Positions 53,247 to 63,583 are shown, numbered from the stretch's first letter. The stretch: DNA of 64,000 nucleotides from Labilibacter sediminis (GCF_005877885.1 NZ_VCHY01000002.1:186001-250000); one strand, 5' to 3'. Notes: generated from the sequence alone by a model not told the origin. Translations and numbers: made by a program.

Positions 53247-54005
53247 TTATATTCTTACGTTAATTCCCTCTTTGTTCAAATAACTTTTTAAATCCGGAAT
53301 ACCAATTTCTTTGTAATGGAAAATACTTGCTGCCAAACCAGCATCTGCCTGTCCGTACGTAAACACATCTTTAAAATGCTCCATATTTCCTGCTCCTCCA
53401 CTGGCAATAATCGGAATCGATAAATCAGTTGACAATTTAGCCAAAGCTTCGTTAGCAAAACCTTGCTTTACGCCATCATGATCCATTGAGGTAAAAAGAA
53501 TTTCTCCTGCTCCACGTTCTTCAGCTTCTTTGGCCCATGAAAAAAGACGCTTCTCTGTTGGTATTCTACCACCATTTACCGTTACAATCCACTCGTCTCC
53601 TTCAAAATGTTTGGCATCGATGGCCACTACAACGAATTGGCTGCCAAAATTTTTAGCCATATCGTTAATGAGCTGTGGATTTCTTACTGCCGATGAATTA
53701 ATGCTAATTTTATCGGCTCCGGCATTTAATAATGCTTCAGCATCCTTTAACTCACTAATACCCCCTCCTACTGTGAACGGAATATTGATATGCTGCGCAA
53801 TTCTTTGCACCAGTTCCACGAAAGTTTTTCTTCCCTCGTGACTAGCCGTAATGTCCAGAAATACAAGCTCATCAGCACCTTGCTCCGCATATAGGGCTCC
53901 CAACTCTACAGGATCACCAACCTCTTTTATTCCAACAAACTTAATTCCTTTTACGGTCATCCCGTTTTTAATATCCAAACAAGGGATAATTCTTTTCGCT
54001 AGCAT
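53247..54005 (-). CDS. hisF: Imidazole glycerol phosphate synthase subunit HisF
   Basis: The cyclase (TIM barrel) half of IGP synthase. It starts [15 protein letters not shown] with the catalytic Asp11. [12 protein letters not shown] and [12 protein letters not shown] are the phosphate-binding loops, and [15 protein letters not shown] holds the second catalytic Asp. The length of 252 is normal. It follows hisA by 10 bases. Confidence 0.97.
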   Translation of the reverse strand: MLAKRIIPCLDIKNGMTVKGIKFVGIKEVGDPVELGALYAEQGADELVFLDITASHEGRKTFVELVQRIAQHINIPFTVGGGISELKDAEALLNAGADKISINSSAVRNPQLINDMAKNFGSQFVVVAIDAKHFEGDEWIVTVNGGRIPTEKRLFSWAKEAEERGAGEILFTSMDHDGVKQGFANEALAKLSTDLSIPIIASGGAGNMEHFKDVFTYGQADAGLAASIFHYKEIGIPDLKSYLNKEGINVRI

Positions 54006-54015
54006 TGTTTTATGT

Positions 54016-54741
54016 TTATGCGTATTTCTCTAATTGCTTTAAATCAATCTTTCCTTCGTAAATGGCTTTACCTGTAATTACAGCAGGCACCTTGGCTTCA
54101 ATAAGTTTATCGATATCTTTTAAACCACTTACTCCGCCACTTGCCACTAAATATAAATCAGGAAACTGAGCCAATATTTTTTGATACAGATCAGTAGCAG
54201 GCCCCTGTAACATTCCATCTTTACTAATATCAGTACAAATTACTTTTGAGATCCCCCTTTGGGTATAATCTTCTACAAAAGGCATTAAACCAAGATCTGA
54301 TGTTTCTGTCCAACCCGAAACAGCAATCATTTCATCTTTTACATCAGCTCCTAAAATAATTTTGTCGGCACCGTATTTTTCAATCCAACTGGTAAAAATC
54401 TCTTTATTTTTTACAGCAATACTTCCTCCGGTAATCATCTCAGCACCACTCTCAAACGCAATTTTTAAATCCTCATTTGATTTTAATCCACCTCCAAAGT
54501 CAATGATTAAATTGGTTTTAGTTGCAATGGTTTCAAGCACTTTATAATTAATAATATTTCCGGCCTTGGCGCCATCTAAATCAACCAAATGAAGTCTTTT
54601 GATCCCATGATCTTCAAACATTCGGGCCACCTCCAAAGGATTTTCGTTATATACTTTCTTTTGGTTATAATCACCTTGACTTAACCTTACACATTTTCCG
54701 TCAATAATATCAATCGCCGGAATTATATCTATCAATGCCAT
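54016..54741 (-). CDS. hisA: ProFAR isomerase HisA
   Basis: Isomerises ProFAR to PRFAR; a TIM barrel of 241 residues. Catalytic Asp8 is in [20 protein letters not shown], the other Asp in [14 protein letters not shown], and the phosphate loops are IDFGGGLKS and [12 protein letters not shown]. Its start is one base after the hisH stop, so translation is likely coupled. Confidence 0.97.
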   Translation of the reverse strand: MALIDIIPAIDIIDGKCVRLSQGDYNQKKVYNENPLEVARMFEDHGIKRLHLVDLDGAKAGNIINYKVLETIATKTNLIIDFGGGLKSNEDLKIAFESGAEMITGGSIAVKNKEIFTSWIEKYGADKIILGADVKDEMIAVSGWTETSDLGLMPFVEDYTQRGISKVICTDISKDGMLQGPATDLYQKILAQFPDLYLVASGGVSGLKDIDKLIEAKVPAVITGKAIYEGKIDLKQLEKYA

Positions 54742-54742
54742 C

Positions 54743-55342
54743 TTACAGTTTTATAAAGTTTTCCAGAATTCTTGAACCTACATCACCACTTTTTTCAGGA
54801 TGAAACTGAGTAGCGTAAAAGTTATCTTTATGCAGAGCAGAACTATACGGTAAAATATAATTTGTAGTAGCTGCAGTATGCTCTCCCAAAGCCACATAAT
54901 AACTATGTACAAAATACACATATTCCTTTTCGAGGGAAGCATCAAACAATGCACTATTCACATTCACCAATGCATTCCATCCCATGTGTGGCACTTTTAT
55001 ATTTTCTGAATTTGGCGAAGGAAGCTCAAACTTTTTTACTTTCTCATCAAATATGCCCAGGCACTTGACATCTCCTTCTTCTGAGTGGCTACACATTAAT
55101 TGCATTCCCAGACAAATACCTAACACAGGTTGCTTTAGACCTAAAATAAGTTCATCCAACTTATTCTCTTTAAGATATTTCATGGTTGAACTGGCTTCTC
55201 CAACTCCCGGAAAAATAACCTTATCTGCACTTCTTATCTCCTCAGGATCTGCAGTGATCACATGCTCAACACCCAAACGATCCAAGGCAAAACTTACGGA
55301 ACGAATGTTTCCGGCATTGTATTTTATAATGGCAATTTTCAT
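54743..55342 (-). CDS. hisH: Imidazole glycerol phosphate synthase subunit HisH
   Basis: The glutaminase half of IGP synthase. The catalytic Cys is in [13 protein letters not shown], and the His/Glu pair is in [12 protein letters not shown]. The start at ATG 55342 ([15 protein letters not shown]) is the normal family beginning. The frame is open for 17 more codons (MIKFSWEFHAAIENFKR) because the repeat element copy C runs straight into the gene. The same extension precedes the unrelated DUF4492 gene, so it is not native. The length is 199. Confidence 0.95.
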   Translation of the reverse strand: MKIAIIKYNAGNIRSVSFALDRLGVEHVITADPEEIRSADKVIFPGVGEASSTMKYLKENKLDELILGLKQPVLGICLGMQLMCSHSEEGDVKCLGIFDEKVKKFELPSPNSENIKVPHMGWNALVNVNSALFDASLEKEYVYFVHSYYVALGEHTAATTNYILPYSSALHKDNFYATQFHPEKSGDVGSRILENFIKL

Positions 55343-55441
55343 GCGTTTAAAATTTTCAATTGCTGCATGGAACTCCCAAGAAAATTTAATCATTCACTTG
55401 TGTGTAAACATGAATAATTAAATTTTACACGGTCGTTTCAT
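55340..55441 (-). repeat. 102-bp dispersed element, copy C, directly before the hisH start codon
   Basis: Differs from copy A (6184-6285) at only six of 102 positions, with no gaps. On the minus strand it runs from ATGAAACGACC through a stem-loop to AAACGCATG, the hisH start. It fills the whole intergenic space between the TlpA-like gene and hisH except 18 bases. Confidence 0.85.
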
Positions 55442-55459
55442 TTATATTTTTCTTCTATT

Positions 55460-55984
55460 CTATTCCTCTAATAAAGTTGCAATCTTTGCTTTCATTGCAT
55501 CAAATTCTTCCCTGTTAAATAACCGGGTCAGATAAATAATTTTACCTGTTTTATCTATGATTACATTTCGTGTAATACCGGCTTCTTTTTTAGCGTATAA
55601 TCCGAAAATATCGGCTCCGGGATCCAATGCCAATGGATAAGAGATTCCTGTTTGTTGCGAAAACTTTTGAAGCGTTTCCAAAGGCTCATCCCTATCAATT
55701 CCCACTACCACAAGACCTTTATCTTTATGCAGCTGCCATATCTCCGACTCAATAAATGGCATCTCTTTTCGACATACGCCACACCAACTTGCCGTAAACT
55801 GAAGCATAACTACCTTACCTTTTTGATCAGATAACTTAAACACTTCTCCATTATCAAGCTTAGCTGTAAAATCAGGAGCTTCATCACCCACCTTTACTAT
55901 ATAACCCCGGCTATCCTCTTTTTTTGAAACGCAAGCTGCAAGCATAAAGACGCTCAAAAAAATTACAGTTAATCTTGTCAACAT
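55460..55984 (-). CDS. TlpA-like thioredoxin-fold lipoprotein
   Basis: A 174-residue envelope thiol-disulfide protein. The signal peptide ends in lipobox MLAAC (Cys18). The AhpC/TSA-type domain starts at GDEAPDFTAKLDNGE. The active site is FTASWCGVCRKEMP (CGVC). It probably reduces periplasmic disulfides or helps c-type cytochrome maturation. It sits between purU and hisH on the same strand; a link to histidine synthesis is not expected. Confidence 0.88.
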   Translation of the reverse strand: MLTRLTVIFLSVFMLAACVSKKEDSRGYIVKVGDEAPDFTAKLDNGEVFKLSDQKGKVVMLQFTASWCGVCRKEMPFIESEIWQLHKDKGLVVVGIDRDEPLETLQKFSQQTGISYPLALDPGADIFGLYAKKEAGITRNVIIDKTGKIIYLTRLFNREEFDAMKAKIATLLEE

Positions 55985-55992
55985 ATCTTGAA

Positions 55993-56859
55993 TTAGTTAA
56001 AAATGATAGTTCTGTTTTTGTACACCAATGTTTTTCTGGTAATATGGGCTTGTACGGCTCTTGCCAACACAATCTTCTCCACATCTTTACCTTTCTGAAT
56101 CAACGTTTTAACAGAATCATGATGAGAAATACGGTTAATATCCTGCTCTATAATTGGACCCGCATCTAAATCTGAAGTAACATAATGACTTGTTGCTCCA
56201 ATAATCTTTACCCCTCTTTTATGTGCTGCATGATAAGGCTTAGCTCCTGCAAAAGCAGGTAAAAAGGAGTGGTGTATATTAATCACCTTCTCCGGAAATT
56301 CCTTAATAAAATCCTTTGAAAGCACCTGCATATACCTGGCCAACACCACAAAATCCACCTTATGCTTTCTGAGAATCTCTATTTCCTTCTTTTCTTGCTC
56401 TGCCTTTGTTTCCGGAGTAATCGGAATATAAACAAATTCAATCCCAAACTGCTTTGCCACCGGCTCTAAAGTTTTATGATTACTAATAATCACCGGTACT
56501 TCAACATTGTACTCACCCGACTGATACCTGGCCAGCAAATCGTATAAGCAATGTGAAGCTTTTGACACAAAAATGGCCATACGAGGTATCTCCTCAGAAA
56601 AATTCAGAGTCCATTTCATTTGATATGGCTCACCTAAAAACTTACCAAAAGTAGGTGCTATCTCCTCTTTAGGAAGGTTAAATTTTGATAATTCCCATTC
56701 CACTCTCATGGAAAAAAGATTATCATCATGGTCTACATGCTGATCTACAGCTAAAATATTTCCATGATGAAGGTTTATGAAATCAGTAACCCTGGCTACT
56801 ATTCCACTTTGGTCGGGACAGTGTATTTTTAATATTGCGGTATTTCCGTTATTTTCCAT
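55993..56859 (-). CDS. purU: Formyltetrahydrofolate deformylase
   Basis: Hydrolyses 10-formyl-THF to THF and formate. The N-terminal ACT domain (about 7-85, LKIHCPDQSGIVARVTDFI) senses glycine/methionine in E. coli. The formyltransferase domain has the catalytic Asn-His-Asp region in NIHHSFLPAFAGAKPYHAA and GATSHYVTSDLDAGPIIEQD. The 288 residues are normal. It ends 9 bases before the TlpA-like start. Confidence 0.95.
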   Translation of the reverse strand: MENNGNTAILKIHCPDQSGIVARVTDFINLHHGNILAVDQHVDHDDNLFSMRVEWELSKFNLPKEEIAPTFGKFLGEPYQMKWTLNFSEEIPRMAIFVSKASHCLYDLLARYQSGEYNVEVPVIISNHKTLEPVAKQFGIEFVYIPITPETKAEQEKKEIEILRKHKVDFVVLARYMQVLSKDFIKEFPEKVINIHHSFLPAFAGAKPYHAAHKRGVKIIGATSHYVTSDLDAGPIIEQDINRISHHDSVKTLIQKGKDVEKIVLARAVQAHITRKTLVYKNRTIIFN

Positions 56860-56991
56860 TTATGCTATTGTTGATATAAGCAATACTTTAATGTCTAATG
56901 CATTATTTATAAGCTATTTATTTTTGAGCCTGTAAAAATAGCCATTAAATATAAGTTGAGAAACAAAAGGATGATAAATGTCAGGTGTAAT

Positions 56992-57762
56992 TTATCCCTT
57001 TACCTCCTGAATAAAGGATTTAACCTCACCCTTTATATCCTTTGCGTTACCAAGTAACTTTACAAAGGCACTACCAATGATAGCACCGTCTGCATACTTA
57101 CATGTTTGCTTAAAGGACTCATTATCACTAATTCCAAAACCTATTAACGCAGGATTACTCAAGTTTAATTTATTTACACGATCGAAATAAGCTAACTGCT
57201 GATCCGAAAGTCCCTTTTTAGCTCCAGTTACCGCAGCCGAAGAAACCATATAAATAAATCCATTTGTATTTTCATCAATTAACTTAATTCTGGAATCGGG
57301 AGTTTGTGGTGTAATTAAAAAGATATTACTCACACCATACTTCTCAAATGTCTCTTTGTACTCATCCAGGTACTCCTGAAAAGGAAGGTCTGGCAAAATA
57401 ACACCATCAACACCTACCTCGTTACACTTCTTTGCAAAAGCCTCAATGCCATATCTATAAACAGTATTGATATATCCCATTAAAATAATCGGCATCTTCA
57501 CTTTATTCCTAACGTCAGCCAATTGCTCAAAAAGAACTTTAAGACTCATCCCATTTTTTAAAGCTGTTTCTCCACTCTTTTGAATGGTAGGACCATCAGC
57601 CAATGGATCAGAAAAAGGAATACCGAGTTCTACTAAATCAGCACCTGCTGATTCAAGAGTTTCCAGGATAGGCACAGTATCATCTAATTTTGGATATCCT
57701 GCAGTATAATAAATGGATAAAATATCTTTTTTATCCTGAAATAATTGTTTTATGCGGTTCAT
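56992..57762 (-). CDS. trpA: Tryptophan synthase alpha chain
   Basis: Releases indole from indole-glycerol phosphate. The TIM barrel has the catalytic Glu in DLVELGIPFSDPLADGPTIQ and the catalytic Asp in DGVILPDLPFQEY. The 256 residues are typical. Last gene of trpEGDCFBA; it follows trpB by 21 bases. Confidence 0.97.
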   Translation of the reverse strand: MNRIKQLFQDKKDILSIYYTAGYPKLDDTVPILETLESAGADLVELGIPFSDPLADGPTIQKSGETALKNGMSLKVLFEQLADVRNKVKMPIILMGYINTVYRYGIEAFAKKCNEVGVDGVILPDLPFQEYLDEYKETFEKYGVSNIFLITPQTPDSRIKLIDENTNGFIYMVSSAAVTGAKKGLSDQQLAYFDRVNKLNLSNPALIGFGISDNESFKQTCKYADGAIIGSAFVKLLGNAKDIKGEVKSFIQEVKG

Positions 57763-57783
57763 ACCTTAATCGTATTAAGTATT

Positions 57784-58971
57784 TTACAATTTAAACCTAT
57801 CCATATAGGTACTCATATCTTTATCTCCTCTACCTGAAAGCGTAATCACAACACTCTCTTCTTTTTTAAACGCCATCTTTTTTAGCGCCACAAAAGCATG
57901 CGCCGATTCCATAGCCGGGATAATGCCCTCTAATCGAGTGATCTCGATGGCACAATCCAGTGCTTCCTGATCAGTGGCATCTATAAAAATAGCCCTATTG
58001 GTATCCTTTAAATGAGCATGCTGAGGACCAATGCCCGGGTAATCAAGTCCGGCTGAGATAGAGTAAGGTTCTATAATCTGGCCATCATCATCCTGCATTA
58101 AAAATGTTTTACTTCCATGGATGATACCCACACCTCCTAAGGCAATGGTTGCTGCTGTTTCTCCTGAATCTACACCTAAACCTGAGGCCTCTACTGCCAC
58201 CAGCTTCACCTGCTCATCATCTAAAAAATGGTAGAAACTACCTGATGCGTTACTACCGCCCCCAACACAGGCTACAACATAATCAGGGAATTCGCTTCCG
58301 GTTTTTTCCTTCAGCTGCTCTTTAATTTCCTGACTGATAATACTCTGAAAACGCGCTACCATATCAGGATAAGGATCAGGCCCTACCACAGAACCTATGA
58401 TATAAAAAGTATCTTCAGGGTTACAAATCCAATCTCTTAAAGCCTCATTAGTTGCATCTTTAAGGGTTTGATTTCCTGATTGTGCTGCCACTACTTCTGC
58501 CCCTAACATTTTCATACGGGCCACATTGGGTGCCTGACGTTCAATATCTAAAGCTCCCATATATACTACACACTTAAGTCCCATTAAAGCACAAGCTGTA
58601 GCCGTAGCAACACCATGCTGACCTGCACCTGTTTCGGCAATAATACGCTCTTTACCCATTTCTTTAGCCAACAATATCTGTCCCAGCGTATTGTTAATTT
58701 TATGTGCTCCGGTATGGTTTAGATCTTCACGTTTTAGATAAACATTTGTTCCATACTTTTCTGACAATCTTTTGGCATAATAAAGTGGAGAAGGGCGACC
58801 CACATAATCTTTCAATAGCTGAACATACTCCTTCTGAAACTTTTCACTATTGATGATATCCAAATACACCTTTTTCAGATTATCGATGTTAGGTTGTAAC
58901 ATTTCCGGGATATAGGCTCCTCCAAAGCGACCATACATCCCTTTTTTATCCACATTATATTTTGAGCTCAT
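57784..58971 (-). CDS. trpB: Tryptophan synthase beta chain
   Basis: PLP enzyme that joins indole and serine. The Schiff-base Lys is in LNHTGAHKINNTLGQ. The phosphate loop is CVGGGSNASGSFY, and the catalytic Glu is in AETGAGQHGVATAT. The length is 395. Its ATG overlaps the trpF stop by four bases. This is the TrpB1 form that pairs with TrpA. Confidence 0.97.
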   Translation of the reverse strand: MSSKYNVDKKGMYGRFGGAYIPEMLQPNIDNLKKVYLDIINSEKFQKEYVQLLKDYVGRPSPLYYAKRLSEKYGTNVYLKREDLNHTGAHKINNTLGQILLAKEMGKERIIAETGAGQHGVATATACALMGLKCVVYMGALDIERQAPNVARMKMLGAEVVAAQSGNQTLKDATNEALRDWICNPEDTFYIIGSVVGPDPYPDMVARFQSIISQEIKEQLKEKTGSEFPDYVVACVGGGSNASGSFYHFLDDEQVKLVAVEASGLGVDSGETAATIALGGVGIIHGSKTFLMQDDDGQIIEPYSISAGLDYPGIGPQHAHLKDTNRAIFIDATDQEALDCAIEITRLEGIIPAMESAHAFVALKKMAFKKEESVVITLSGRGDKDMSTYMDRFKL

Positions 58972-59612
58972 TGCTTATAATTTTTAATTTTCTGAATAAA
59001 ACCGGCTACCATATCAACATCCTTTAAAGCAGGTTCAATTTCAAATCGACTATTGATATCCACTGCATATATATTCAGGTGTTGCAATTTCAATATATCT
59101 TCAACATCATTTTGAGTGATGCCTCCGCTTAAGAAAATTGGTTTATTGTTATCGTAATTGTTTAATATTTTCCAATCAAATTTATGACCACTGCCTCCAA
59201 AATGTTTTGTTTTGGTGTCGAACAAATAATAATCACATACCTCAGTATAAGGTTTGAGGGTAAAAAATTCAAAATCCTCATCAACCTGAAAGGCTTTTAT
59301 CACCTCAACACCCATCTGCTTTACCATTAAACAAAGCTCTACCGATTCGCTGCCGTGCAACTGCACTGCATTTAACTCATACTTTGTTACTGCTTTGGAA
59401 ATTTCCTGCTCTGAAGCATTCACAAAAACACCGGTTTTTTTAACAGTATCTGACAAATGATGAATATTTTCTGCTGAATAATCTGTCCCGATATAACGAG
59501 GAGATTTAGCGTAAAATATGAATCCCATATAATCAAGGCCTAAAGATGCAATGGCATCAATATTAGCCCTGTCGCGCATTCCGCAAACCTTTATTTTTGG
59601 CGTTTTGATCAT
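58968..59612 (-). CDS. trpF: Phosphoribosylanthranilate isomerase
   Basis: Third-from-last step in tryptophan synthesis: an Amadori rearrangement. The start at ATG 59612 (MIKTPKIKVCGMRD) has the catalytic Cys in KVCGMRD; an in-frame ATG at 59642 would overlap trpC. FLSGGITQNDVEDI and YAVDINSRFEI hold the phosphate and acid residues. It is 215 residues and begins 4 bases after the trpC stop. Confidence 0.94.
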   Translation of the reverse strand: MIKTPKIKVCGMRDRANIDAIASLGLDYMGFIFYAKSPRYIGTDYSAENIHHLSDTVKKTGVFVNASEQEISKAVTKYELNAVQLHGSESVELCLMVKQMGVEVIKAFQVDEDFEFFTLKPYTEVCDYYLFDTKTKHFGGSGHKFDWKILNNYDNNKPIFLSGGITQNDVEDILKLQHLNIYAVDINSRFEIEPALKDVDMVAGFIQKIKNYKQ

Positions 59613-59616
59613 GATA

Positions 59617-60399
59617 CTATTTAATGGCATTGGCAAAATCAATACAAGCTTGTCCCGGATTGTTGGTTCTCATAAAGTTTTCGCCAATTAAAAATCCCTG
59701 GAATCCATGCTCCCTAAGCAAAGCAATATCTTCAGGTGTATAAATTCCACTTTCTGAAATTTTAACCACATCCTTTGGCATTTCTTTAGCCAAAGAAATA
59801 CTCTGCTCCAAACTCACTTCAAAGGTCTTTAGGTTTCTATTGTTCACCCCCACTACATCAACTAAAGGATTTACAATTTCCAGCTCTTCTTTACTATGGA
59901 CTTCCATTAAAATATCCAGTCCTAAATCTTTTGCCAGTTTCGACAAATCTTCAGCTTCCTGATAAGATAAGATAGCCGCAATTAATAAAATAGCGCTACC
60001 TCCAATAGCTTTAGCCTCATACACCTGGTATGGAGAAATCATAAAATCCTTGCGTAAAATTGGCACCGTTGTCACTTTACGGGCAGCAATTAAATCACTC
60101 TTGTTACCCCCAAAAAACTCAGAATCAGTCAATACAGAAATACCACTTACCCCGGCCTTTTCATACAAAGGAACTACATCTTCAACCGTTGACATGCTGT
60201 TAATAATTCCTTTTGAAGGCGATTTTCTTTTGTACTCAGAAATGATACCATTATGTTGTCCATCTTTTAAATATGCCTTTAAAGATGGTACTTCACGCTT
60301 AAAAAAATCGTAAGTTTTTAATTTATCTATAGGAGTAAATTCCTGTTGCTGTTCAACTTCAATTTTCTTTTGCGCAACAATTTTATCTAATATATTCAT
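59617..60399 (-). CDS. trpC: Indole-3-glycerol phosphate synthase
   Basis: A TIM barrel of 260 residues that closes the indole ring. ISEYKRKSPSKG (with the catalytic Glu and Lys), PILRKDFMISPYQVYEA, VGVNNRNLKTFEV and SESGIYTPEDI are all present. It is separate from trpF here, unlike the enterobacterial fusion. Confidence 0.97.
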   Translation of the reverse strand: MNILDKIVAQKKIEVEQQQEFTPIDKLKTYDFFKREVPSLKAYLKDGQHNGIISEYKRKSPSKGIINSMSTVEDVVPLYEKAGVSGISVLTDSEFFGGNKSDLIAARKVTTVPILRKDFMISPYQVYEAKAIGGSAILLIAAILSYQEAEDLSKLAKDLGLDILMEVHSKEELEIVNPLVDVVGVNNRNLKTFEVSLEQSISLAKEMPKDVVKISESGIYTPEDIALLREHGFQGFLIGENFMRTNNPGQACIDFANAIK

Positions 60400-60464
60400 T
60401 TTAATAAGTATCTAATTTAAGCAACATCGTAAGGCAGACAACATACATCATCTTTCTTAAAAAT

Positions 60465-61460
60465 TTATTGTACTTCGATTAAAGTTTTTAACACCTGTTT
60501 AGCCTTGCCTCCCAATAAAGAATCTTTGGCAACAGCAATACATTCTTCAATGCTTTTTGAATGATCAATACACTGAATAGCCATACCGGCATTTGCAATG
60601 ATGGCCGAATTCTGTGCCTCAGTTCCTTCTACATTTAAAATATCCTGAAAAATCTTAGCTGCCTCAGGCACAGTGTCTCCTCCAAAAATATCCTCTTGCT
60701 GAATACGTGGTAAACCAATCTGCTCCGGAGAAATAATCTGCTCCCCCTCGTTTGTTACAGCCTTAAAGTCACTGGTTAACGATATCTCATCATAACCATC
60801 TAAACTGTGAATAATCACATAGTTTTTATCCGTATTTTGATATAGATATTGATACAAACGTGTTAACTCTAAATTATATACACCCAGTAACTGGTTTTTG
60901 GGGAATGATGGATTTACCAAAGGCCCCAACATATTAAAAAATGTTTTTAACCCCAGTTCTTTTCTATAAGGAGCTACCGCTTTCATCGCTGGATGAAAAA
61001 GTGGGGCATGCAAAAAACAAATTCCGGCCTTATCCACCTGGGTTTTTAAAGCACTATCGTCATTAGTAAACTTATAACCCATATACTCCATTACATTGGA
61101 TGATCCACATGATGATGAAACCCCATAGTTACCATGTTTGGTAACTTTATATCCGGCACCAGCCACTACAAATGAAGAAAGCGTAGATATGTTAAAGGTA
61201 TTTTTTCCATCACCGCCGGTACCAACAATGTCAATAGCATTAAATTCTGATAAATCTATTTTACGACACAGTTCCAATAGAGCATCTCTAAAACCTGAAA
61301 GCTCCTCCACACTAATTGGACGCATCATAAACACCGACAAAAATGCCACTATATGTGAACCATTGTATTTTTCGCCAGCAATATCAATAAGAATTTCTTT
61401 TGCTTCAGCCCTGGACAGCTTTTTATATTCAAACAGCTTTTTAAGCGTATCTTTTATCAT
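60465..61460 (-). CDS. trpD: Anthranilate phosphoribosyltransferase
   Basis: Transfers phosphoribose to anthranilate. The glycine-rich DIVGTGGDGKNTFNIST binds PRPP, and the KHGNYGVSSSCGSSNVME loop is typical. The 331 residues are standard, with no fused amidotransferase. It lies 36 bases after trpG. Confidence 0.97.
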   Translation of the reverse strand: MIKDTLKKLFEYKKLSRAEAKEILIDIAGEKYNGSHIVAFLSVFMMRPISVEELSGFRDALLELCRKIDLSEFNAIDIVGTGGDGKNTFNISTLSSFVVAGAGYKVTKHGNYGVSSSCGSSNVMEYMGYKFTNDDSALKTQVDKAGICFLHAPLFHPAMKAVAPYRKELGLKTFFNMLGPLVNPSFPKNQLLGVYNLELTRLYQYLYQNTDKNYVIIHSLDGYDEISLTSDFKAVTNEGEQIISPEQIGLPRIQQEDIFGGDTVPEAAKIFQDILNVEGTEAQNSAIIANAGMAIQCIDHSKSIEECIAVAKDSLLGGKAKQVLKTLIEVQ

Positions 61461-61496
61461 GATAGTAAACCTCTTGAGTTTATATAATTTCAGTAA

Positions 61497-62069
61497 TTAA
61501 TCCTTTAACCAATTTTCCATCATCTTTTTACCATGCTCGGTCAATATAGACTCCGGGTGAAACTGAACTCCTCTTACATCAAACTCATTATGATGAATTC
61601 CCATAATCTTTCCTTCTTCATCGCGAGAGGTAATTGTAAAACATGAAGGCAGATCATTTTCATTAACCACCCAGGAATGATATCTTCCTACATTTATTTT
61701 TTCAGGCATATCATTAAAAAGTTTCTCGGTATCAGTCGTTATTTCAATAGGAGTTGCCACACCATGATACACCTTGGAAAGATTTGAAATTGAACCTCCA
61801 AAAGCTTCGGCAATAGCCTGATGACCCAAACAAACACCCATAATACTTTTGGTAGCCGCATATTTTTGAATCACCTGTATAAGAATTCCCGCATCGCAAG
61901 GAATTCCGGGCCCTGGAGAAAGTAATATTTTATCGTATTTTTCTATGTCTTCCAAAGGAATCTGGTCATTACGAACTACATCTACCTTATAACCTACAAT
62001 TTCTTCAATGTAATGAACCAAATTATATGTGAATGAATCGTAATTATCAAAAACTAATATTTTTTTCAT
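61497..62069 (-). CDS. trpG: Anthranilate synthase glutaminase component
   Basis: Glutamine amidotransferase of 190 residues. The catalytic Cys is in MGVCLGHQAIAEAFGG, the His and Glu are in GVQFHPESILTEHG. It is stand-alone and follows trpE by 21 bases. The same protein may also serve folate synthesis as PabA, as in many bacteria. Confidence 0.95.
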   Translation of the reverse strand: MKKILVFDNYDSFTYNLVHYIEEIVGYKVDVVRNDQIPLEDIEKYDKILLSPGPGIPCDAGILIQVIQKYAATKSIMGVCLGHQAIAEAFGGSISNLSKVYHGVATPIEITTDTEKLFNDMPEKINVGRYHSWVVNENDLPSCFTITSRDEEGKIMGIHHNEFDVRGVQFHPESILTEHGKKMMENWLKD

Positions 62070-62090
62070 CGTTAATGCTTTGTCAATTAA

Positions 62091-63506
62091 TTAAAACTCA
62101 GTAGCTAGTTCAACGGCTCTTTTCAATGCTCCTAACTTATTATTCACCTCTGCCAACTCACTCTCAGGCACTGATTCTGAAACCACTCCGGCGCCAGCCT
62201 GATAATACAAAGTGTTATTTTTACACAGGAACGAACGAATCATAATGGCCTGATTAAACGAACCATCAAATCCTAACATACCGATACAACCACCGTAATA
62301 ACCCCTGTTTTGGTTTTCGTATTTATCAATGAGCTCCATAGCCTTAAACTTAGGCGCTCCGGAAAGTGTTCCGGCAGGGAAAGTATCTGCCATAACCCTG
62401 CAGGTATTTGAGTTTTCCTGAAGTTTACCACTTACATCCGATACTAAGTGTAATACATGAGAATAATATTGCACCTCCTTATAGGTATTTACTCCTACGT
62501 TTTCGCAATTACGGCTAAGGTCATTACGGGCCAAATCAACCAACATCACATGCTCTGCATTTTCTTTAGGATCGTTACTAAGCTGCTCAGCCAATTCACG
62601 ATCTTTATTATCATCTCCAGTACGCTTAAATGTACCTGCAATAGGATTTATGGTTGCTTCACCTTCCTCTATAATCAACTGTGCTTCAGGCGAAGAACCT
62701 AATATTTTATAACTACCATAATCAAAATAAAACAAATAAGGAGAAGGATTTACATTACGAAGTGCACGGTAAACATTAAACTCATCTCCGGTATAATTAC
62801 GCTTGAACTGACGAGCTAACACCATTTGAAAAACATCCCCTTTAAAGCAATGCTCTTTCCCTTTCTTTACCATTTCAATATACTCCTCATCTGTCACATT
62901 CGACACCTCTTGTCCAGTGGGTTGAAAGCTAAAATTCGGAACCGTTCTGTTGTGAAGTAAATCTAAAATCTCATCTAACTGACTCTCTTGTCCGTCCGGT
63001 AAATTTTCTATTAAATGAAGCTGGTTAGAAAAGTGATTAAAGGCAAGTATATATTTGTAGTAGTTATACCTCATTTCCGGAATCTCATATTCTTCCTTAA
63101 CCTCATTTTTAAATTTAATAGATTCAAAATGCTGCACTGCATCGTATGAGGAATAACCAAATAAACCGTTTATTTTTAACTCGCTTTCAGAAGAGTCTAC
63201 CTTAAAAAGTTTTAAAAAGGCATCTAATTGAGAAGGCACATCAACATCTTCCGGTGTCTGCCCCTGCTGCAAGCTACCATCGGGAAATGAGGCATCCACT
63301 TTTCCTTGTGTAACTTTAAATTCAGCTATCGGTTGAAAACAAATAAATGATTGAGAATTGTTGTTCCCATGATAATCTGAACTTTCGAGTAAAATAGTAT
63401 TCGGATATAAATCGCGTAACTTTAAGTAAATACTAACCGGCGTAATAATATCAGCGATATTAGCAGAAACTCTTTTAGTTAAACTATTGATATTTATAGA
63501 CTTCAT
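62091..63506 (-). CDS. trpE: Anthranilate synthase component I
   Basis: Makes anthranilate from chorismate. The tryptophan feedback motif LLESSD (38-43) is present, so allosteric inhibition is expected. The chorismate-binding core has ILGSSPEAQLIIEEGEATINP, IAGTFKRTG and FPAGTLSGAPKFKAMELID. The length of 471 is normal. First structural gene of the operon, downstream of the attenuator. Confidence 0.97.
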   Translation of the reverse strand: MKSININSLTKRVSANIADIITPVSIYLKLRDLYPNTILLESSDYHGNNNSQSFICFQPIAEFKVTQGKVDASFPDGSLQQGQTPEDVDVPSQLDAFLKLFKVDSSESELKINGLFGYSSYDAVQHFESIKFKNEVKEEYEIPEMRYNYYKYILAFNHFSNQLHLIENLPDGQESQLDEILDLLHNRTVPNFSFQPTGQEVSNVTDEEYIEMVKKGKEHCFKGDVFQMVLARQFKRNYTGDEFNVYRALRNVNPSPYLFYFDYGSYKILGSSPEAQLIIEEGEATINPIAGTFKRTGDDNKDRELAEQLSNDPKENAEHVMLVDLARNDLSRNCENVGVNTYKEVQYYSHVLHLVSDVSGKLQENSNTCRVMADTFPAGTLSGAPKFKAMELIDKYENQNRGYYGGCIGMLGFDGSFNQAIMIRSFLCKNNTLYYQAGAGVVSESVPESELAEVNNKLGALKRAVELATEF

Positions 63507-63547
63507 CGTCGAATTGTATATTAGTATATTTTATTAAATAATGATAT

Positions 63548-63583
63548 AAAAAAAATGGCTTACCGAGGTTTCGGCAAGCCATT
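63548..63583 (-). terminator. trp attenuator terminator hairpin
   Basis: On the minus strand ATGGCTTGCCGA and TCGGTAAGCCAT (one mismatch) form a stem with a 4-base loop, followed by eight Ts. It is 42 bases before trpE. Its left arm CCGAAACCTC can instead pair with GAGAGGTTCG upstream (63609-63618), giving an antiterminator. Confidence 0.85.

Noticed and set aside
54984-55421. Plus-strand open frame of 145 codons opposite hisH
   Set aside because: Antisense to the well-conserved hisH and to repeat copy C; no independent support.
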